From assembly GCF_000430645.1 (NCBI RefSeq), contig NZ_KE387185.1, positions 1,461,780 through 1,525,779 of the forward strand: a stretch of DNA of 64,000 nt, in the 5' to 3' direction. Shown in pieces: positions 51,074-61,700 of this stretch (position 1 is the stretch's first letter; every line of letters begins with the position of its first letter). This DNA comes from Aquimarina latercula DSM 2041. Its GTDB lineage: Bacteria; Bacteroidota; Bacteroidia; Flavobacteriales; Flavobacteriaceae. A program made the translations under genes and the position numbers. Below the pieces are notes generated by a model, which worked only from the letters and a program-made list of their open reading frames with translations, searched no databases and had not been told where the DNA came from.

Positions 51074-52102
51074 TTAGTTTATTTTATATCCTTCGAACCA
51101 GCTACCGGTTCCGTCAACTCTTACATCTGCACCTCCAAAATTTCTTAAGTTTACAAAAACTTCTTGTCCAACATTTAGGAAGTAAATACCACTTACATCG
51201 GTTTTCACGTCATCTCCATCCACAATTTGAGTAAAATCGACACCTGTATCTACATTAAAGCTAATTCTAAAAAAAGAAGTTGTAACAGCATTAGATTGTC
51301 TTACCACAGCATGTAGATAATAGTATCCACTTTCTGGAACAACAAATCTTTTAGTAGTTGTATTAAAAGCGTTGCGCGTATCGTAGGTTCTAATATCCCA
51401 GATATCTGTTTCTATAGTTGTATTAGCATCTAGATCTTTTACAGCAAAACCATTACCTCTAACTTTAAAAACTACAGGTGTAGTGGTTGCAGTGGCATTA
51501 TCTACATAGGTTTTTACGGCTCTCTCTGTTGGGATTGCATTATTACTATTACTTCCTAAAGTTGCATCGGTAGAAATTTCATTAACAGAAGTTCCATTTT
51601 CTAATTTTAGATCTCCATTGATGTCCAGTTTTGCGGTTGGAGAGCGATCAATACCTACATTACCACTATTTATGTTCTCAATATCATTTCCGTTAGAAAT
51701 CCATCTAGTGTCACCGGATGTAATAGCGTACGGAACTGCCATTAATTCATTGGTTCCAATTTCTGCTCCATTTAGGGATATGGTTACATATGATGCAATT
51801 CCTCCCCATTGTAATGTATCAAAGTCACCTGTTACTGGCGTTCCGTTACCAATTAATAATGCAAATACACCATTTGTATTCGTAGTAATTGTATGGTTTT
51901 CTACATAACTTGCAGCAATATCTGGTGCTCCAAATTTTAGGGCTATTTGTATATTGATTGATTCTTCTGCGAGAATATCACCGCTAGCATTTTTGGCCAC
52001 TCCTTGGTAGTTGATAAAGTTTTTTTGTACAGATTGGGCAGAGACCAATGCGCAAATTAGTAGAAGGCTAAAAAGGATTACATTATTTATTACTTTTTTC
52101 AT
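51074..52102 (-). CDS. secreted protein with a C1q/TNF-like C-terminal domain
   Basis: 342 residues with a signal peptide (FSLLLICALVSAQ). The N-terminal half has the Bacteroidota pattern FINYQGVAKNASGDILAEESINIQIALK ... NGVFALLIGNGTPVTGDF ... WGGIASYVTISLNG ... NELMAVPYAI, seen at the start of many tail-fibre-like and surface proteins. A linker with GNVGIDRSPTAKLDINGDL (about 150-168) leads to a C1q/TNF-like jelly roll at about 215-342: DTRNAFNTTTKRFVVPESGYYYLHAVV and the closing VEFVNLRNFGGADVRVDGTGSWFEGYKI (in parts). C1q-like domains are ligand-binding trimers in animals and are scattered in bacteria. No T9SS signal is seen at the end. The partner gene 52126-52611 precedes it by 23 bases. 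Confidence 0.78.
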   Translation of the reverse strand: MKKVINNVILFSLLLICALVSAQSVQKNFINYQGVAKNASGDILAEESINIQIALKFGAPDIAASYVENHTITTNTNGVFALLIGNGTPVTGDFDTLQWGGIASYVTISLNGAEIGTNELMAVPYAITSGDTRWISNGNDIENINSGNVGIDRSPTAKLDINGDLKLENGTSVNEISTDATLGSNSNNAIPTERAVKTYVDNATATTTPVVFKVRGNGFAVKDLDANTTIETDIWDIRTYDTRNAFNTTTKRFVVPESGYYYLHAVVRQSNAVTTSFFRISFNVDTGVDFTQIVDGDDVKTDVSGIYFLNVGQEVFVNLRNFGGADVRVDGTGSWFEGYKIN

Positions 52103-52125
52103 GATTTTAAAATTTATAAATGAGG

Positions 52126-52611
52126 TTATTTTTTGATGATTTTAAATATTTTGTTTTCATTGATTTCAGGAATCGAAATTCTTAGTACGTAGGTTCCTTG
52201 GGCTAATGAGCTTATGTCGATCTGATGATTTATCATTGACGTATTGATTTCTTGAGTAAGTACTTCTTGACCATTAAGATTGTATATAGAAGCTGTGTAA
52301 TGATCGATATTCGGAGTCCTAATCGTAAAGAAGTCTGAAACTGGATTCGGAAATATTTTAATAGCTCCGTTTTCTGGTTGGAACTCTTCTGTAGAGAGTT
52401 GATTTAAGGAACCAATACCCGACCAAAACCCTTGGTCTATAGACTGCGAATTAGAAATTGTTTCTATAAAGGGTTCCCCAATAGTAAAGTTTAGGGTATA
52501 AGATGTATTACTACTTACACCTCCAGAATTAGAAATCACACTCGTGTCAATCGATTGTGCCTGGATGGTCGAGGCAATACATAATAAGGATAAAATTTTT
52601 AAAGTTTTCAT
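52126..52611 (-). CDS. short secreted protein with T9SS type A sorting domain
   Basis: 161 residues. Signal peptide (LSLLCIASTIQAQ). The middle (about 20-70) has the widespread Bacteroidota unit VISNSGGVSSNTSYTLNFTIGEPF ... SIDQGFWSG. The end (about 85-161) is the Por secretion type A domain: IKIFPNPVSDFFTIRT, ASIYNLNGQEVLTQEI and GTYVLRI...KIFKIIKK. It is exported through the T9SS and probably attached to the surface or released. It lies directly upstream of the C1q-like gene, so the two form a secreted operon. Confidence 0.88.
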   Translation of the reverse strand: MKTLKILSLLCIASTIQAQSIDTSVISNSGGVSSNTSYTLNFTIGEPFIETISNSQSIDQGFWSGIGSLNQLSTEEFQPENGAIKIFPNPVSDFFTIRTPNIDHYTASIYNLNGQEVLTQEINTSMINHQIDISSLAQGTYVLRISIPEINENKIFKIIKK

Positions 52612-52694
52612 GACATCTTAATTACGTTGTTTCACATTAGTGAGACGCAGTATTAAAATGTCAACATGAAATCTTTATAAAATTTAAATCGATG

Positions 52695-55163
52695 TTAGTT
52701 TATCTGATAAATGAGAACACTATTTTCTTCTCCCTGAACAGCAAATTCTAGGTTTTTATCCTTATCCATATTACCTAAACTGATTACAGAGTTCCCATAA
52801 ACTGGGAAATTAGGAAGTAGTTCTGCATTACTGTCATATACATATACTTTCTTGGTTTGTATATCTGTGATAGCTACGTAGATTTTATTATTGATATAAA
52901 AAATCTGAGGTTTTGTATACACTCCAAAATCTAACTCTAAGGTTTTCTCTTTGATAGATAATTTGTTTTCAGAAAAAGTAACTAATGTTTTGTTGGTAGA
53001 AACCAAGGAACTATTTTGATCTAATTCCTTATCTACCATGGTTACCGAACCATCAGATTGAACTTGTATTAGTTTTCCGTCTTTAGTAGTAGAGGTAAAC
53101 TTATTTTGATATTGTTGCCATTGATTTTTAGAAAAATCTATGTTTTGTTTTACATCTACTCTAGTTCTTCCTAAACGATCTAAAATATTTAATTTTCCAT
53201 TTTCTTCGGATATAAGAATGTAGTCTTTACTGCCGATTCGGATATGTGTAGGAGGTATCACAAGATTGGTTTCAGTAGCTTTAAATCCAAAACCAGTAAC
53301 TACTTTTCCTTCCGCATCTAGCATGGTAACTTCATTACCTTGCGTAATAATAATACGATATCGCTTATTTTTATCGTAATCAAATAAGGATAACGGCTGG
53401 GTAATAGCTTTTTCGAATTTTTTAGGATACGAAGTAACATCTTTTCCATCCCTATCTACAAGATAAAGTGTGTTTTCGGTGTTAAATAACAATTGATATC
53501 TACCATTTTTATAAATATCTATTTGTTGGATATCGCCCATAATGGCTCCATTAATCTGTTTTTTCCAAAAAATAGTTCCTTTATCCGAGATTAGATAGAG
53601 ATTGTTGTCTACATCTTGTACTGCGATATCCATCCCTTTGGTTCTATGGTTTTGTACCAATATGGGATTATTAAGTATTTTATTTTCTAATGTAGTAGAC
53701 GCTGTTTGTGTAACCGAAGTCGCAGATCCTTTTGCGATGTTTTTTTGTAAGACTCCATGAATATGAGCAAAGTTATTTTCTTTTATAATCTGAAAAGCAC
53801 CAATTTGATATCCAATAGTTTTAGCTTCTTTCCAAGGTTTTTGCTCATCTTCTTCTATAGTTTCAGCAATGTACTCTTTGAGATGTTTAACAGTGCTTAC
53901 CATTAAAATTGATGATTCATCAGAAAGCTTTTCTAGCGTATTCGAGTAATAAGTTTGTTCTTGTAATACTGTTTTATTAAGGATGTTTGCTATAATAGTC
54001 TGTAAACCATTTTTAGAAGAAGCAAATACAATATGATTTTCGTAATTGAAATAAAATTTAGCTTCAAATTCTGGAATCAATGGTTTTAATAATCCAGAAA
54101 ATGTTGTGGTTTCATCATAACTAAAAATATCAACGTTTCTATATGCTCCAGATGGAGATCCAGCTAGTTGTTCTAATGTGTTTTCTGATGCTAAAGAAGT
54201 AAATGTTACAATACTTTCATTTTCTGTAAAAATAATACCGATTTCCGAAACTCCAGAGAATAAGTCATCGAGATCATCTGGGATATTTTCTATCTCTCTA
54301 TCTTGAGCTAATGCTAAGTTCTTTTTAAGCGCATAAAAATCATCATACGTATATGAAATAAAACCTTTGGCGGTAATCGGAGTAATTTTGGCGATTTGAT
54401 TCTCTTGAGCGATGGTATTATCAAAAATTCCAATTGTGGTGGATAATGAATCTTTTTCTATTGCAATTCCATCAAGGTAAATGGCATTTTGCTCCACTTT
54501 AGCATCTACAGAAATCCAACCGCTAAAGTTTGATAACTGCGATAAGTCACTATTGGGAAGTAATGCGCTTTGAATTTCTTTTAGTTCTTTTCCATTTGCC
54601 AAAACTGCTAATGGATTTTTGGAGTCTGAAACTTCATACGCTTTTATAAGATCTTCTTGTACTGGGATTGTATTTTCTTGTTGACGTATTGCATTTTCAA
54701 TCAATATCTGAGAAGAGGAAGCAATTAATAAACTGTCTTGTTTGGTAGCATAGAAAGTCTGTTCACCAGAAATGACTTTATGGATCACTTTGTTAGCATA
54801 ATTTATAGTTTCGATTGTTCTTTTGTTTAAAGAATCTTTACCAATTATAGCAGGATCAAATTTTGAAATATAAGTGTATTCAAAATCATTTTTACCTATT
54901 GGAGAAAAACAGAGTAATCCTTTAGATTGTTTTATTTGATCTAAAACTGGAAGATTTTTAAAATAAGTAAACAACGCTACGTCTTTATTTTTCTTTAATA
55001 AATCATTATCACGTAGCATGTTTTTTGCCTGTTCTAAATCATTTATTTTTAAGATTACTTGAGCATCTTTTGGTATGTAATCAATAAGAGTGTTCGGTTT
55101 TTCGGTAGTCGTGTTACAAGCTAAAACAATTGTGGATAGTAGAATTACAACTATTTTTTTCAT
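52695..55163 (-). CDS. lipoprotein with C-terminal beta-propeller-like repeats, unknown function
   Basis: 822 residues from ATG 55161-55163; the longer frame to 55265 gives a non-signal leader and is rejected. Lipobox TIVLAC (cysteine about residue 16). The first half (about 25-490) has IDYIPKDAQVILKINDLEQAKNML and repeated ISSSQILIENAIRQ-type segments, suggestive of DUF3352-like proteins. The second half (about 525-820) is a chain of PQQ/WD-like strands (DNNLYLISDKGTIFWKKQINGAIMG, VDRDGKDVTSYPKKF, MLDAEGKVVTGFGF, VYDSNAELLPNFPVYGN) that would fold into a beta-propeller. Function is unknown. It is 108 bases downstream of rnhB on the same strand. Confidence 0.75.
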   Translation of the reverse strand: MKKIVVILLSTIVLACNTTTEKPNTLIDYIPKDAQVILKINDLEQAKNMLRDNDLLKKNKDVALFTYFKNLPVLDQIKQSKGLLCFSPIGKNDFEYTYISKFDPAIIGKDSLNKRTIETINYANKVIHKVISGEQTFYATKQDSLLIASSSQILIENAIRQQENTIPVQEDLIKAYEVSDSKNPLAVLANGKELKEIQSALLPNSDLSQLSNFSGWISVDAKVEQNAIYLDGIAIEKDSLSTTIGIFDNTIAQENQIAKITPITAKGFISYTYDDFYALKKNLALAQDREIENIPDDLDDLFSGVSEIGIIFTENESIVTFTSLASENTLEQLAGSPSGAYRNVDIFSYDETTTFSGLLKPLIPEFEAKFYFNYENHIVFASSKNGLQTIIANILNKTVLQEQTYYSNTLEKLSDESSILMVSTVKHLKEYIAETIEEDEQKPWKEAKTIGYQIGAFQIIKENNFAHIHGVLQKNIAKGSATSVTQTASTTLENKILNNPILVQNHRTKGMDIAVQDVDNNLYLISDKGTIFWKKQINGAIMGDIQQIDIYKNGRYQLLFNTENTLYLVDRDGKDVTSYPKKFEKAITQPLSLFDYDKNKRYRIIITQGNEVTMLDAEGKVVTGFGFKATETNLVIPPTHIRIGSKDYILISEENGKLNILDRLGRTRVDVKQNIDFSKNQWQQYQNKFTSTTKDGKLIQVQSDGSVTMVDKELDQNSSLVSTNKTLVTFSENKLSIKEKTLELDFGVYTKPQIFYINNKIYVAITDIQTKKVYVYDSNAELLPNFPVYGNSVISLGNMDKDKNLEFAVQGEENSVLIYQIN

Positions 55164-55271
55164 GTGTTTATTTTCCTTTATATTCTTGATTCTATTCAAG
55201 TTGTCATTACGATTTAATAACTTTCTTTTTACAATAACTGTTTTCAAAAGCCTATTAGTGGTCAAAGATAA

Positions 55272-55874
55272 TTATTTGAATTCTAGCGCAAGCTGTTCTG
55301 GTAATAATCTAAAACTTTTTCTATGATATTTAGTAATTCCATACTTTCGTATTGCCTCTCTATGTTCTGCTGTCGGGTATCCTTTATTTTTTTTCCAATT
55401 GTACATTGGGAATTCCTCGTGAATCTTTTCCATATATGCATCACGATATGTTTTTGCTAATACAGATGCCGCAGCAATATTCATATATTTTCCGTCACCC
55501 TTAATAACGCAAGTATAGGGTATATTATGATATGGTTTAAACCTATTTCCATCTACAGAAATATGCTCTGGCTGCGGTGTTAATTGTTCGATAGATTTTT
55601 GCATGCCTAATATAGAGGCATTTAAAATATTAATTTTATCTATCTCTTCCATATAAATATGTGTCACACCATAGGTAATAGAGCAGTCTTCTAATAGCGG
55701 TCGTAGTATTTTGCGTTTAGCTTCGCTAAGTTGTTTGGAGTCATTTAAGATTTCATTGCTAAAATCATCGGGTAATATAATGGCTGCTGCGGTTACTGGT
55801 CCTGCCAAACAACCACGACCAGCCTCATCAGTGCCGCATTCGATGAGATCAGGCTTTAATTTTAATTCGAGCAT
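55272..55874 (-). CDS. rnhB: ribonuclease HII
   Basis: 200 residues. The catalytic block is CGTDEAGRGCLAGPV (D16, E17 in DEAGRG), with further acidic residues in the SILGMQKSIEQL and DGNRF (about 105) regions and the conserved AAASVLAKTYRDAYM (about 133-147) and YPTAEHREAIRKYG. It cleaves RNA in RNA-DNA hybrids and removes misincorporated ribonucleotides. Standard length. It ends 108 bases before the start of the large lipoprotein gene, and both probably share a transcript. ATG at 55872-55874. Confidence 0.97.
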   Translation of the reverse strand: MLELKLKPDLIECGTDEAGRGCLAGPVTAAAIILPDDFSNEILNDSKQLSEAKRKILRPLLEDCSITYGVTHIYMEEIDKINILNASILGMQKSIEQLTPQPEHISVDGNRFKPYHNIPYTCVIKGDGKYMNIAAASVLAKTYRDAYMEKIHEEFPMYNWKKNKGYPTAEHREAIRKYGITKYHRKSFRLLPEQLALEFK

Positions 55875-55965
55875 AATACGAAGATAACGTAAGAACTGAA
55901 CATCAGAAAACTATTTTTAATAATCGATAAAAAAACTTAGTATTAAAACGGGCAATTCATACCTA

Positions 55966-55994
55966 TTGACTTTCGTTAAAAAAGTATATTTTTG
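55966..55994 (+). promoter_or_regulatory. promoter of the porin gene
   Basis: TTG (55966-55968), 18 nt, TATTTTTG (55987-55994): a full match to TTG-N17-23-TAnnTTTG, ending 19 bases before the ATG at 56014. Confidence 0.62.
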
Positions 55995-56013
55995 CCATCA
56001 GTTTACTATATAG

Positions 56014-58071
56014 ATGAAAAAGAACTTAGTATTTATAATTATACTTTTATTAGGATCCATAACCTTTGCCCAAGAAGGAAATGAAGAGGAGATAGATGGA
56101 GGAGGTACGAATATTCAGCAGAAACCGGACTTCGCTAAGAGCAAAAGGCCTTTGACCAAAAAAGGTAAGAGTAAGCCTCCTATTACAGATTATAAAATTA
56201 TAGATCTAAAAAATGATACGACCTTTGTAGATACGACCTTAACTATACAAAGAGATTATAATTTTAATTACTTACGTAGGGATGATTTTGGTTTACAACC
56301 TATTAATAATGTAGGGCAGACATATAATAGCTTGGTTAAGATTGAGGAACGAGATCACGTATTACCACTTTTTGGTGCTAGAGCGAGGCATTTTAATTTT
56401 ATGGAGGCTGAGGATATTAAGTATTACAATGTTCCTACACCACTAACAGAGTTATATTTTAAAACTACTTTTGAACAAGGCCAGCAGTTAGATGCTTTTC
56501 TTACGATTAATACTTCTCCTAGATTAAATCTTTCTATTGCGTATAAGGGTAATAGGTCGCTAGGTAAATATCAACACGCATTGACCAGTACTGGTAATTT
56601 TAGAGCAACGGCTAATTATAGTACTAAAAATGATAGATATAGAATCAAAACTCATTTTGTATCTCAAGATTTGTTGAATGAGGAAAATGGTGGGTTATCA
56701 GAAAATGGACTTAACCAATATCTTTCTAATACGGAAGAATTTCAGGATGCAGATGAATTTTCTGATAGAGCTGCTATAGAAGTTAATTTTGAGAATGCTG
56801 AAAGTATTTTGTTAGGCAAAAGATTTTATCTAAATCACAGGTATTCGATCATAAAGAAAACAGATAGCTCTAGTACGGATGTAGCAGTCGGTCACATATT
56901 AGATATAACAGATAAGTCTTTTCAGTTTGACCAAGATGCAGCTAGTGATCTTTTTGGAACGTCTTATGAAACCACCGGAGCTCTATCAGATAAAGTAGCG
57001 TTAGAAGATTTTACGAATCAGGTATTTTTAAATGTTAATAACGTCTGGCTAGGTAATTTAAGAGTTAATGCCGGATATTCTGATTATAATTATGGTTATA
57101 ATACGATTGTTACTCTAGAAGGAGGAACTGATATTACAAATAGGATTAAAGGTAATGTACTTACAATAGGTGGTTCTTATCAAAAGAATTACAAAGGATT
57201 TGAATTAGCTGCTAACGGAATGTCAATCATCTCAGGAGATTTTGACGGGAATTATCTAAATGCATCTGCAGGATATCAACTACACGATTATGGATTACAA
57301 TTAGGAATTAGTTCGAATTCCACGGCTCCTAATTATAATTTCTTATTGTATCAAAGTGATTATGTGGGGTATAATTGGCAGAACTTCAACAATGCCAATG
57401 AGGATGATAATTTTAAAAATATAGAGACTCAAAAAATTCAGGCGAATATTCAGGTAAAGAAGTTTGCAAATCTTGAAGCAAGCTTCACTACAATTGATAA
57501 TTATACTTATTTCACCAAAGGAACCGATTCTTTAACAGTTCCAGAACAGTATGATGGTAAGGTAGAACTCTTGAAATTGAAGCTTTCTCAAAACCTAAAT
57601 TTTGGATGGTTGGGGATTGATAATTCCATTCTATATCAAAACGTTTCAGGAGGAGAAGTTTATAGAGTTCCAAATGTAGTGACACGTAATAGTGTTTATT
57701 ATCAAGATCATTGGTTTAAACGAGCATTATTTTTACAGACTGGAGTTACTTTTAAGTATTATTCAGAATATGATGCAGACGGATATGATCCAGTGTTATC
57801 TGAGTTTTATGTGCAAAGTCAGAATGAGATAGATTATTTTGATCAATTTAATAACAGTGATCCTGATAATATTGTAGATACTAGACAAACCTTTGGTGGT
57901 TTTCCTCAATTTGATATCTTTTTTAATGCTAAAATTAGACAAACTCGAATCTACTTTAAGGTAGAAAATTTTGGAGAAGCTTTTAGTCAGAATAACGAAT
58001 TTTCTGCTCCCGGATATGCACCACGTGATGCTGTTATCCGCTTTGGGTTGGTTTGGAACTTCTTTTTATAA
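56014..58071 (+). CDS. outer-membrane putative porin (Porin_10 type)
   Basis: 685 residues with a signal peptide (VFIIILLLGSITFAQ). The mature protein opens with a low-complexity charged linker (GNEEEIDGGGTNIQQ, KSKRPLTKKGKSKPP) and then alternating strands of a large beta barrel: RHFNFMEAEDIKYYNVPTPLTELYFKTTFEQGQQLDAFLTINTSPRLNLSIAYKG (parts) through to the terminal DAVIRFGLVWNFFL with a C-terminal aromatic residue. This matches the flavobacterial putative porin family (PF14121, Porin_10). The substrate is unknown. It is divergent from rnhB, with a good promoter between. Confidence 0.82.
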   Translation: MKKNLVFIIILLLGSITFAQEGNEEEIDGGGTNIQQKPDFAKSKRPLTKKGKSKPPITDYKIIDLKNDTTFVDTTLTIQRDYNFNYLRRDDFGLQPINNVGQTYNSLVKIEERDHVLPLFGARARHFNFMEAEDIKYYNVPTPLTELYFKTTFEQGQQLDAFLTINTSPRLNLSIAYKGNRSLGKYQHALTSTGNFRATANYSTKNDRYRIKTHFVSQDLLNEENGGLSENGLNQYLSNTEEFQDADEFSDRAAIEVNFENAESILLGKRFYLNHRYSIIKKTDSSSTDVAVGHILDITDKSFQFDQDAASDLFGTSYETTGALSDKVALEDFTNQVFLNVNNVWLGNLRVNAGYSDYNYGYNTIVTLEGGTDITNRIKGNVLTIGGSYQKNYKGFELAANGMSIISGDFDGNYLNASAGYQLHDYGLQLGISSNSTAPNYNFLLYQSDYVGYNWQNFNNANEDDNFKNIETQKIQANIQVKKFANLEASFTTIDNYTYFTKGTDSLTVPEQYDGKVELLKLKLSQNLNFGWLGIDNSILYQNVSGGEVYRVPNVVTRNSVYYQDHWFKRALFLQTGVTFKYYSEYDADGYDPVLSEFYVQSQNEIDYFDQFNNSDPDNIVDTRQTFGGFPQFDIFFNAKIRQTRIYFKVENFGEAFSQNNEFSAPGYAPRDAVIRFGLVWNFFL

Positions 58072-58614
58072 AATATATAACTTCATAGTATAACTTATTT
58101 ATTAGTTGGCTGTTTTTTTTGAAATGATTCACAATAGGAGGGGATTATTGTATTCATCAATTATTTTTCTTGGACTCTCTGAAGCTTTTTATTCTTCATA
58201 TTTTCATTTTATACATACTTTGATATATCTTCTTTTTTGAAGAAGTAAAGTGAATAGTTATAAAATATTTTAAGTGTTTGATAAATGCTCATGAAGTAAG
58301 TCAGTATTATAAGGATAATTCATTTTCGGGAATATTCTTCTTTTGCAAAATTATATTTAACGATGATATTTTGTTAAATAACTATTAAGAAAACATTTTT
58401 TGATCAGATTATTAAAAAAAAATTAACATTTGAAGGTGTTTGTGTATTGAAAAAATCTATAATACTAACATTATTCGTTTTGATCTTTTTTTAAGGTATT
58501 TTAAAACAGTAAAATGTATTTAAATGTTTGTAAATCATTTTTTTATGGTTTTTTTTAATTTTAAAAATTTAAGAACGAGATCTCACTTGTATATACTTTG
58601 TTAAGATTGACATA
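58072..58614. other. intergenic region upstream of susC
   Basis: About 540 bases, strongly A/T-rich with T-runs and no credible gene or RNA. The region between the porin stop and the susC promoter may hold regulator sites for the polysaccharide locus, but no clear inverted repeat was found. Confidence 0.45.
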
Positions 58615-58648
58615 TTGCTAAATTTAGGTTAAGTTTATTGTAGCTTTG
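58615..58648 (+). promoter_or_regulatory. promoter of the susCD operon
   Basis: TTG (58615-58617), 23 nt, TAGCTTTG (58641-58648), at the long end of the accepted Bacteroidota spacing. It leaves a 5' leader of about 60 nt before the susC ATG at 58713. Confidence 0.5.
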
Positions 58649-58712
58649 ACAAAATAAATGTGAAAAAACAACTAAATAATTATTTGTCTTTTCAGCTAAT
58701 ATTTTAAGCCTA

Positions 58713-61700
58713 ATGAGGAATATATTATTATATCTATTTGTTATCGCAACTCATTTTTGTGTTGCTCAGGAAAACACAGTGACGGGGAAAACTGTAAATT
58801 CAAAAAATGGAGAACCATTACCTTTTGTAAATATTATTAATAAAACTAAAAATACAGGAACTACTTCTGATTTTGATGGGGTATTTTCAATCGTAGTCGA
58901 AAATGGAGAAACGTTAGAGTTTAGTTCAGTTGGTTTTAAAACAATAACAATGGTAATTAAAGATACTGCTGTTTTGGATGTTCAAATGGATGAAGATGTT
59001 GCAGAATTAGAATCAGTAGTTGTAATTGGTTATGGTACTCAACGTAAAAAGGAGATTACCGGATCGGTAAGTATCGTAGGAGATGATGTGGTTAGTGAAT
59101 TACAACCTCAAATCGCAACAGAGGCGCTTAGAGGAACGGTAGCTGGAGTAGAGGTTTCGCAACAAGGAGGAAATCCTGGAGCTGCATTTAATATTAATAT
59201 TAGAGGGATATCGTCTAATAGCAATAATAGACCAGATATCTATGTTGATGGCGCACTTACAGATTTTAATAATATAAATCCTGATGATATAGAGACATTT
59301 ACTGTATTAAAGGATGCTCAAGCTGCAATATATGGTAGTACAGCTGCTAATGGTGTTATTTTAATTACGACCAAAGCGGGAAGAAGAGGTCAAAAGCCAA
59401 AATTATCCTATAGTAATTACTATGGTTTTCAGCAAGTAACGAAGAAGATTAATGTGCTAAATGCGACAGAATACGCTTTAGTGCAAAATGAAAAATTTGT
59501 TAATGGAGGTGATCCTATACGTTTCACTAATATAGCTTCTTTAGGAAGGGGAACAGATTGGCAGGAGGAAATTTTCAATACTGCGGCTGTTTTTAATCAT
59601 GCACTTAGTGTAAGAGGAGGAGGAGAAAAATATACTTACTTATTAAGTGGAGCTCATTTAGAACAAGAAGGAGCAATAGGTGGGAGTAAAGCCAGGTATC
59701 AAAGGGATAATGTGCGTTTAAAATCGGATATATTTTTATCAGAGACTTTTAAGGTACGTACGGATATTAATTATTTATATACAGAAAATGGAGGAATCTT
59801 TGCGAATGGTTTAGGTTCAGTAACCTTTAATGCATTGAATTCTGAACCAACAATTCCACTAAGAGATGATAATGGAGTACTTAGTTTAGGATCTGCAGAG
59901 AGTTCTAATGAAGTATTTAACCCAGTAACTCAAATTGAGAATACTTTTAATGAATTTAGCCAAAATCGATTTTCTGGGTTTCTTAATTTAGAATATGATA
60001 TTGTTCAAAATTTAGAGCTTAATGGAAGACTTAATATCACTCATCAATCTGGAAAACAACGGTCATTTACTCCTTCATTTGTGTATGGGCCGGGTAAAAC
60101 AGCCAATGTAGATCCAGGAGAAAATACAGTCTTTGAACAAATAGATAATAACAACAATTATGTGTTTGATTATTTTGCTACATACAGTAATACATTTGCA
60201 GAAAATCATGATGTTACGTTAACGGCGGGAGGAAGTGCTCAGCGTTTTTGGGGATTTGGTTTCAATGGAGTAGCGTTTGATATTCCATTTAATTCATTTG
60301 ATTTTGCAATATTAAGTAATGGTCGTCCATTTTCTCCATCTATAGATGATGATGAAAGACCTAATCCTGATAACTTATTTGGGAGGTTCGAATATGCAAA
60401 TACACGTTCTTCTTTATTCGGTAGATTTCAATATGGTTTTAAAGGGAAATATCTTTTGTCAGCAGTTTTTAGAAATGATAGATCATCTTTGTTTGCTCCA
60501 GGTTTTGAGTCAGCAGACTTTTTTGGTATAACCGCTGGTTGGGTAGTTTCTGATGAGTCATTTATGGAAAATACAGGTATTACTTTATTAAAAATTAGAG
60601 GAAGTTACGGAGAACTAGGAAATGATAAAGCGTTAGAAACAAGACAAGGCGTATTTAATTTTGATCTACAAGGAGAAGGAGAGTTTCCAATCAATGGAGG
60701 TAATACCATTATTAGAGGAGCCGCGCCAGGATCTTTAGGAAATCCTTTCCTAAAATGGGAGGTAGCCAAACAACTTGATGTTGGTTTTGATCTACAACTT
60801 TTGGATGGGAGGTTTAATTTTGTCTTTGATTACTTTATAAAAGATACAGAAAATCAAATAGTAGATGTCGACGTTTCGGGGATATTAGGAGGAGGTACTG
60901 CTGGAGCAGTTGTAGCTCCACAAAATGTTGGAGATATCCGTAATAAAGGTATGGAGTTTTCTGCGGATTATTCTTTTAATATTGGAAAGTTAGAAATTGG
61001 GTTAGGTGCAAATCTTACCGTTATAGATAATGAAGTAACCAAGGTTATTGGAGGAGAGTTTATAGAACAAAGTGGTTTTAGGTTAGGGCAAGCCGCTGCA
61101 AGATTTCAAGAAGGTTTACCAGTAGGTTCTTTTTATGGATTGCAGACTGCAGGAATATTTCAAACGCAAGAAGAAATAGACAACCACGCTACTTATAATT
61201 TAGGTGCAACTCCTGCTCCTGGTGATTTAATATTTGTGGATACTAACAATGATGGAGTTGTAGATAATGATGATAGAACTTATTTAGGTGATCCTCTGGG
61301 AGATTTTACTTATGGAATTAACCTGTCATTACAATATAAGGGTATTGATTTCTCAATAAGAGGATTCGGATCCCAAGGAAATGAATTACTTCGTTCATAT
61401 GAAAGGGACAACCCTTTTGTAAACCAATTGGATTATGTGCTAGGTAGATGGACGGGTCCAGGGACGAGTAATGAAATACCAAGGTTAACTACAGAAACTA
61501 CAAATAATGGATTGTTATCTACCTTCTTCGTAGAAGATGCATCTTATTTTAGAATAAATAATATCCAGTTAGGGTATAGTATTCCTGTAGATCCTTTCAA
61601 ATCAATTGGTTTAGAGAAGCTTAGAATATATATGTTAGCTACTAACCCGTTTACTTTTACCGAATATCGAGGGTATGATCCAGCAGCACAAACGGGTAAT

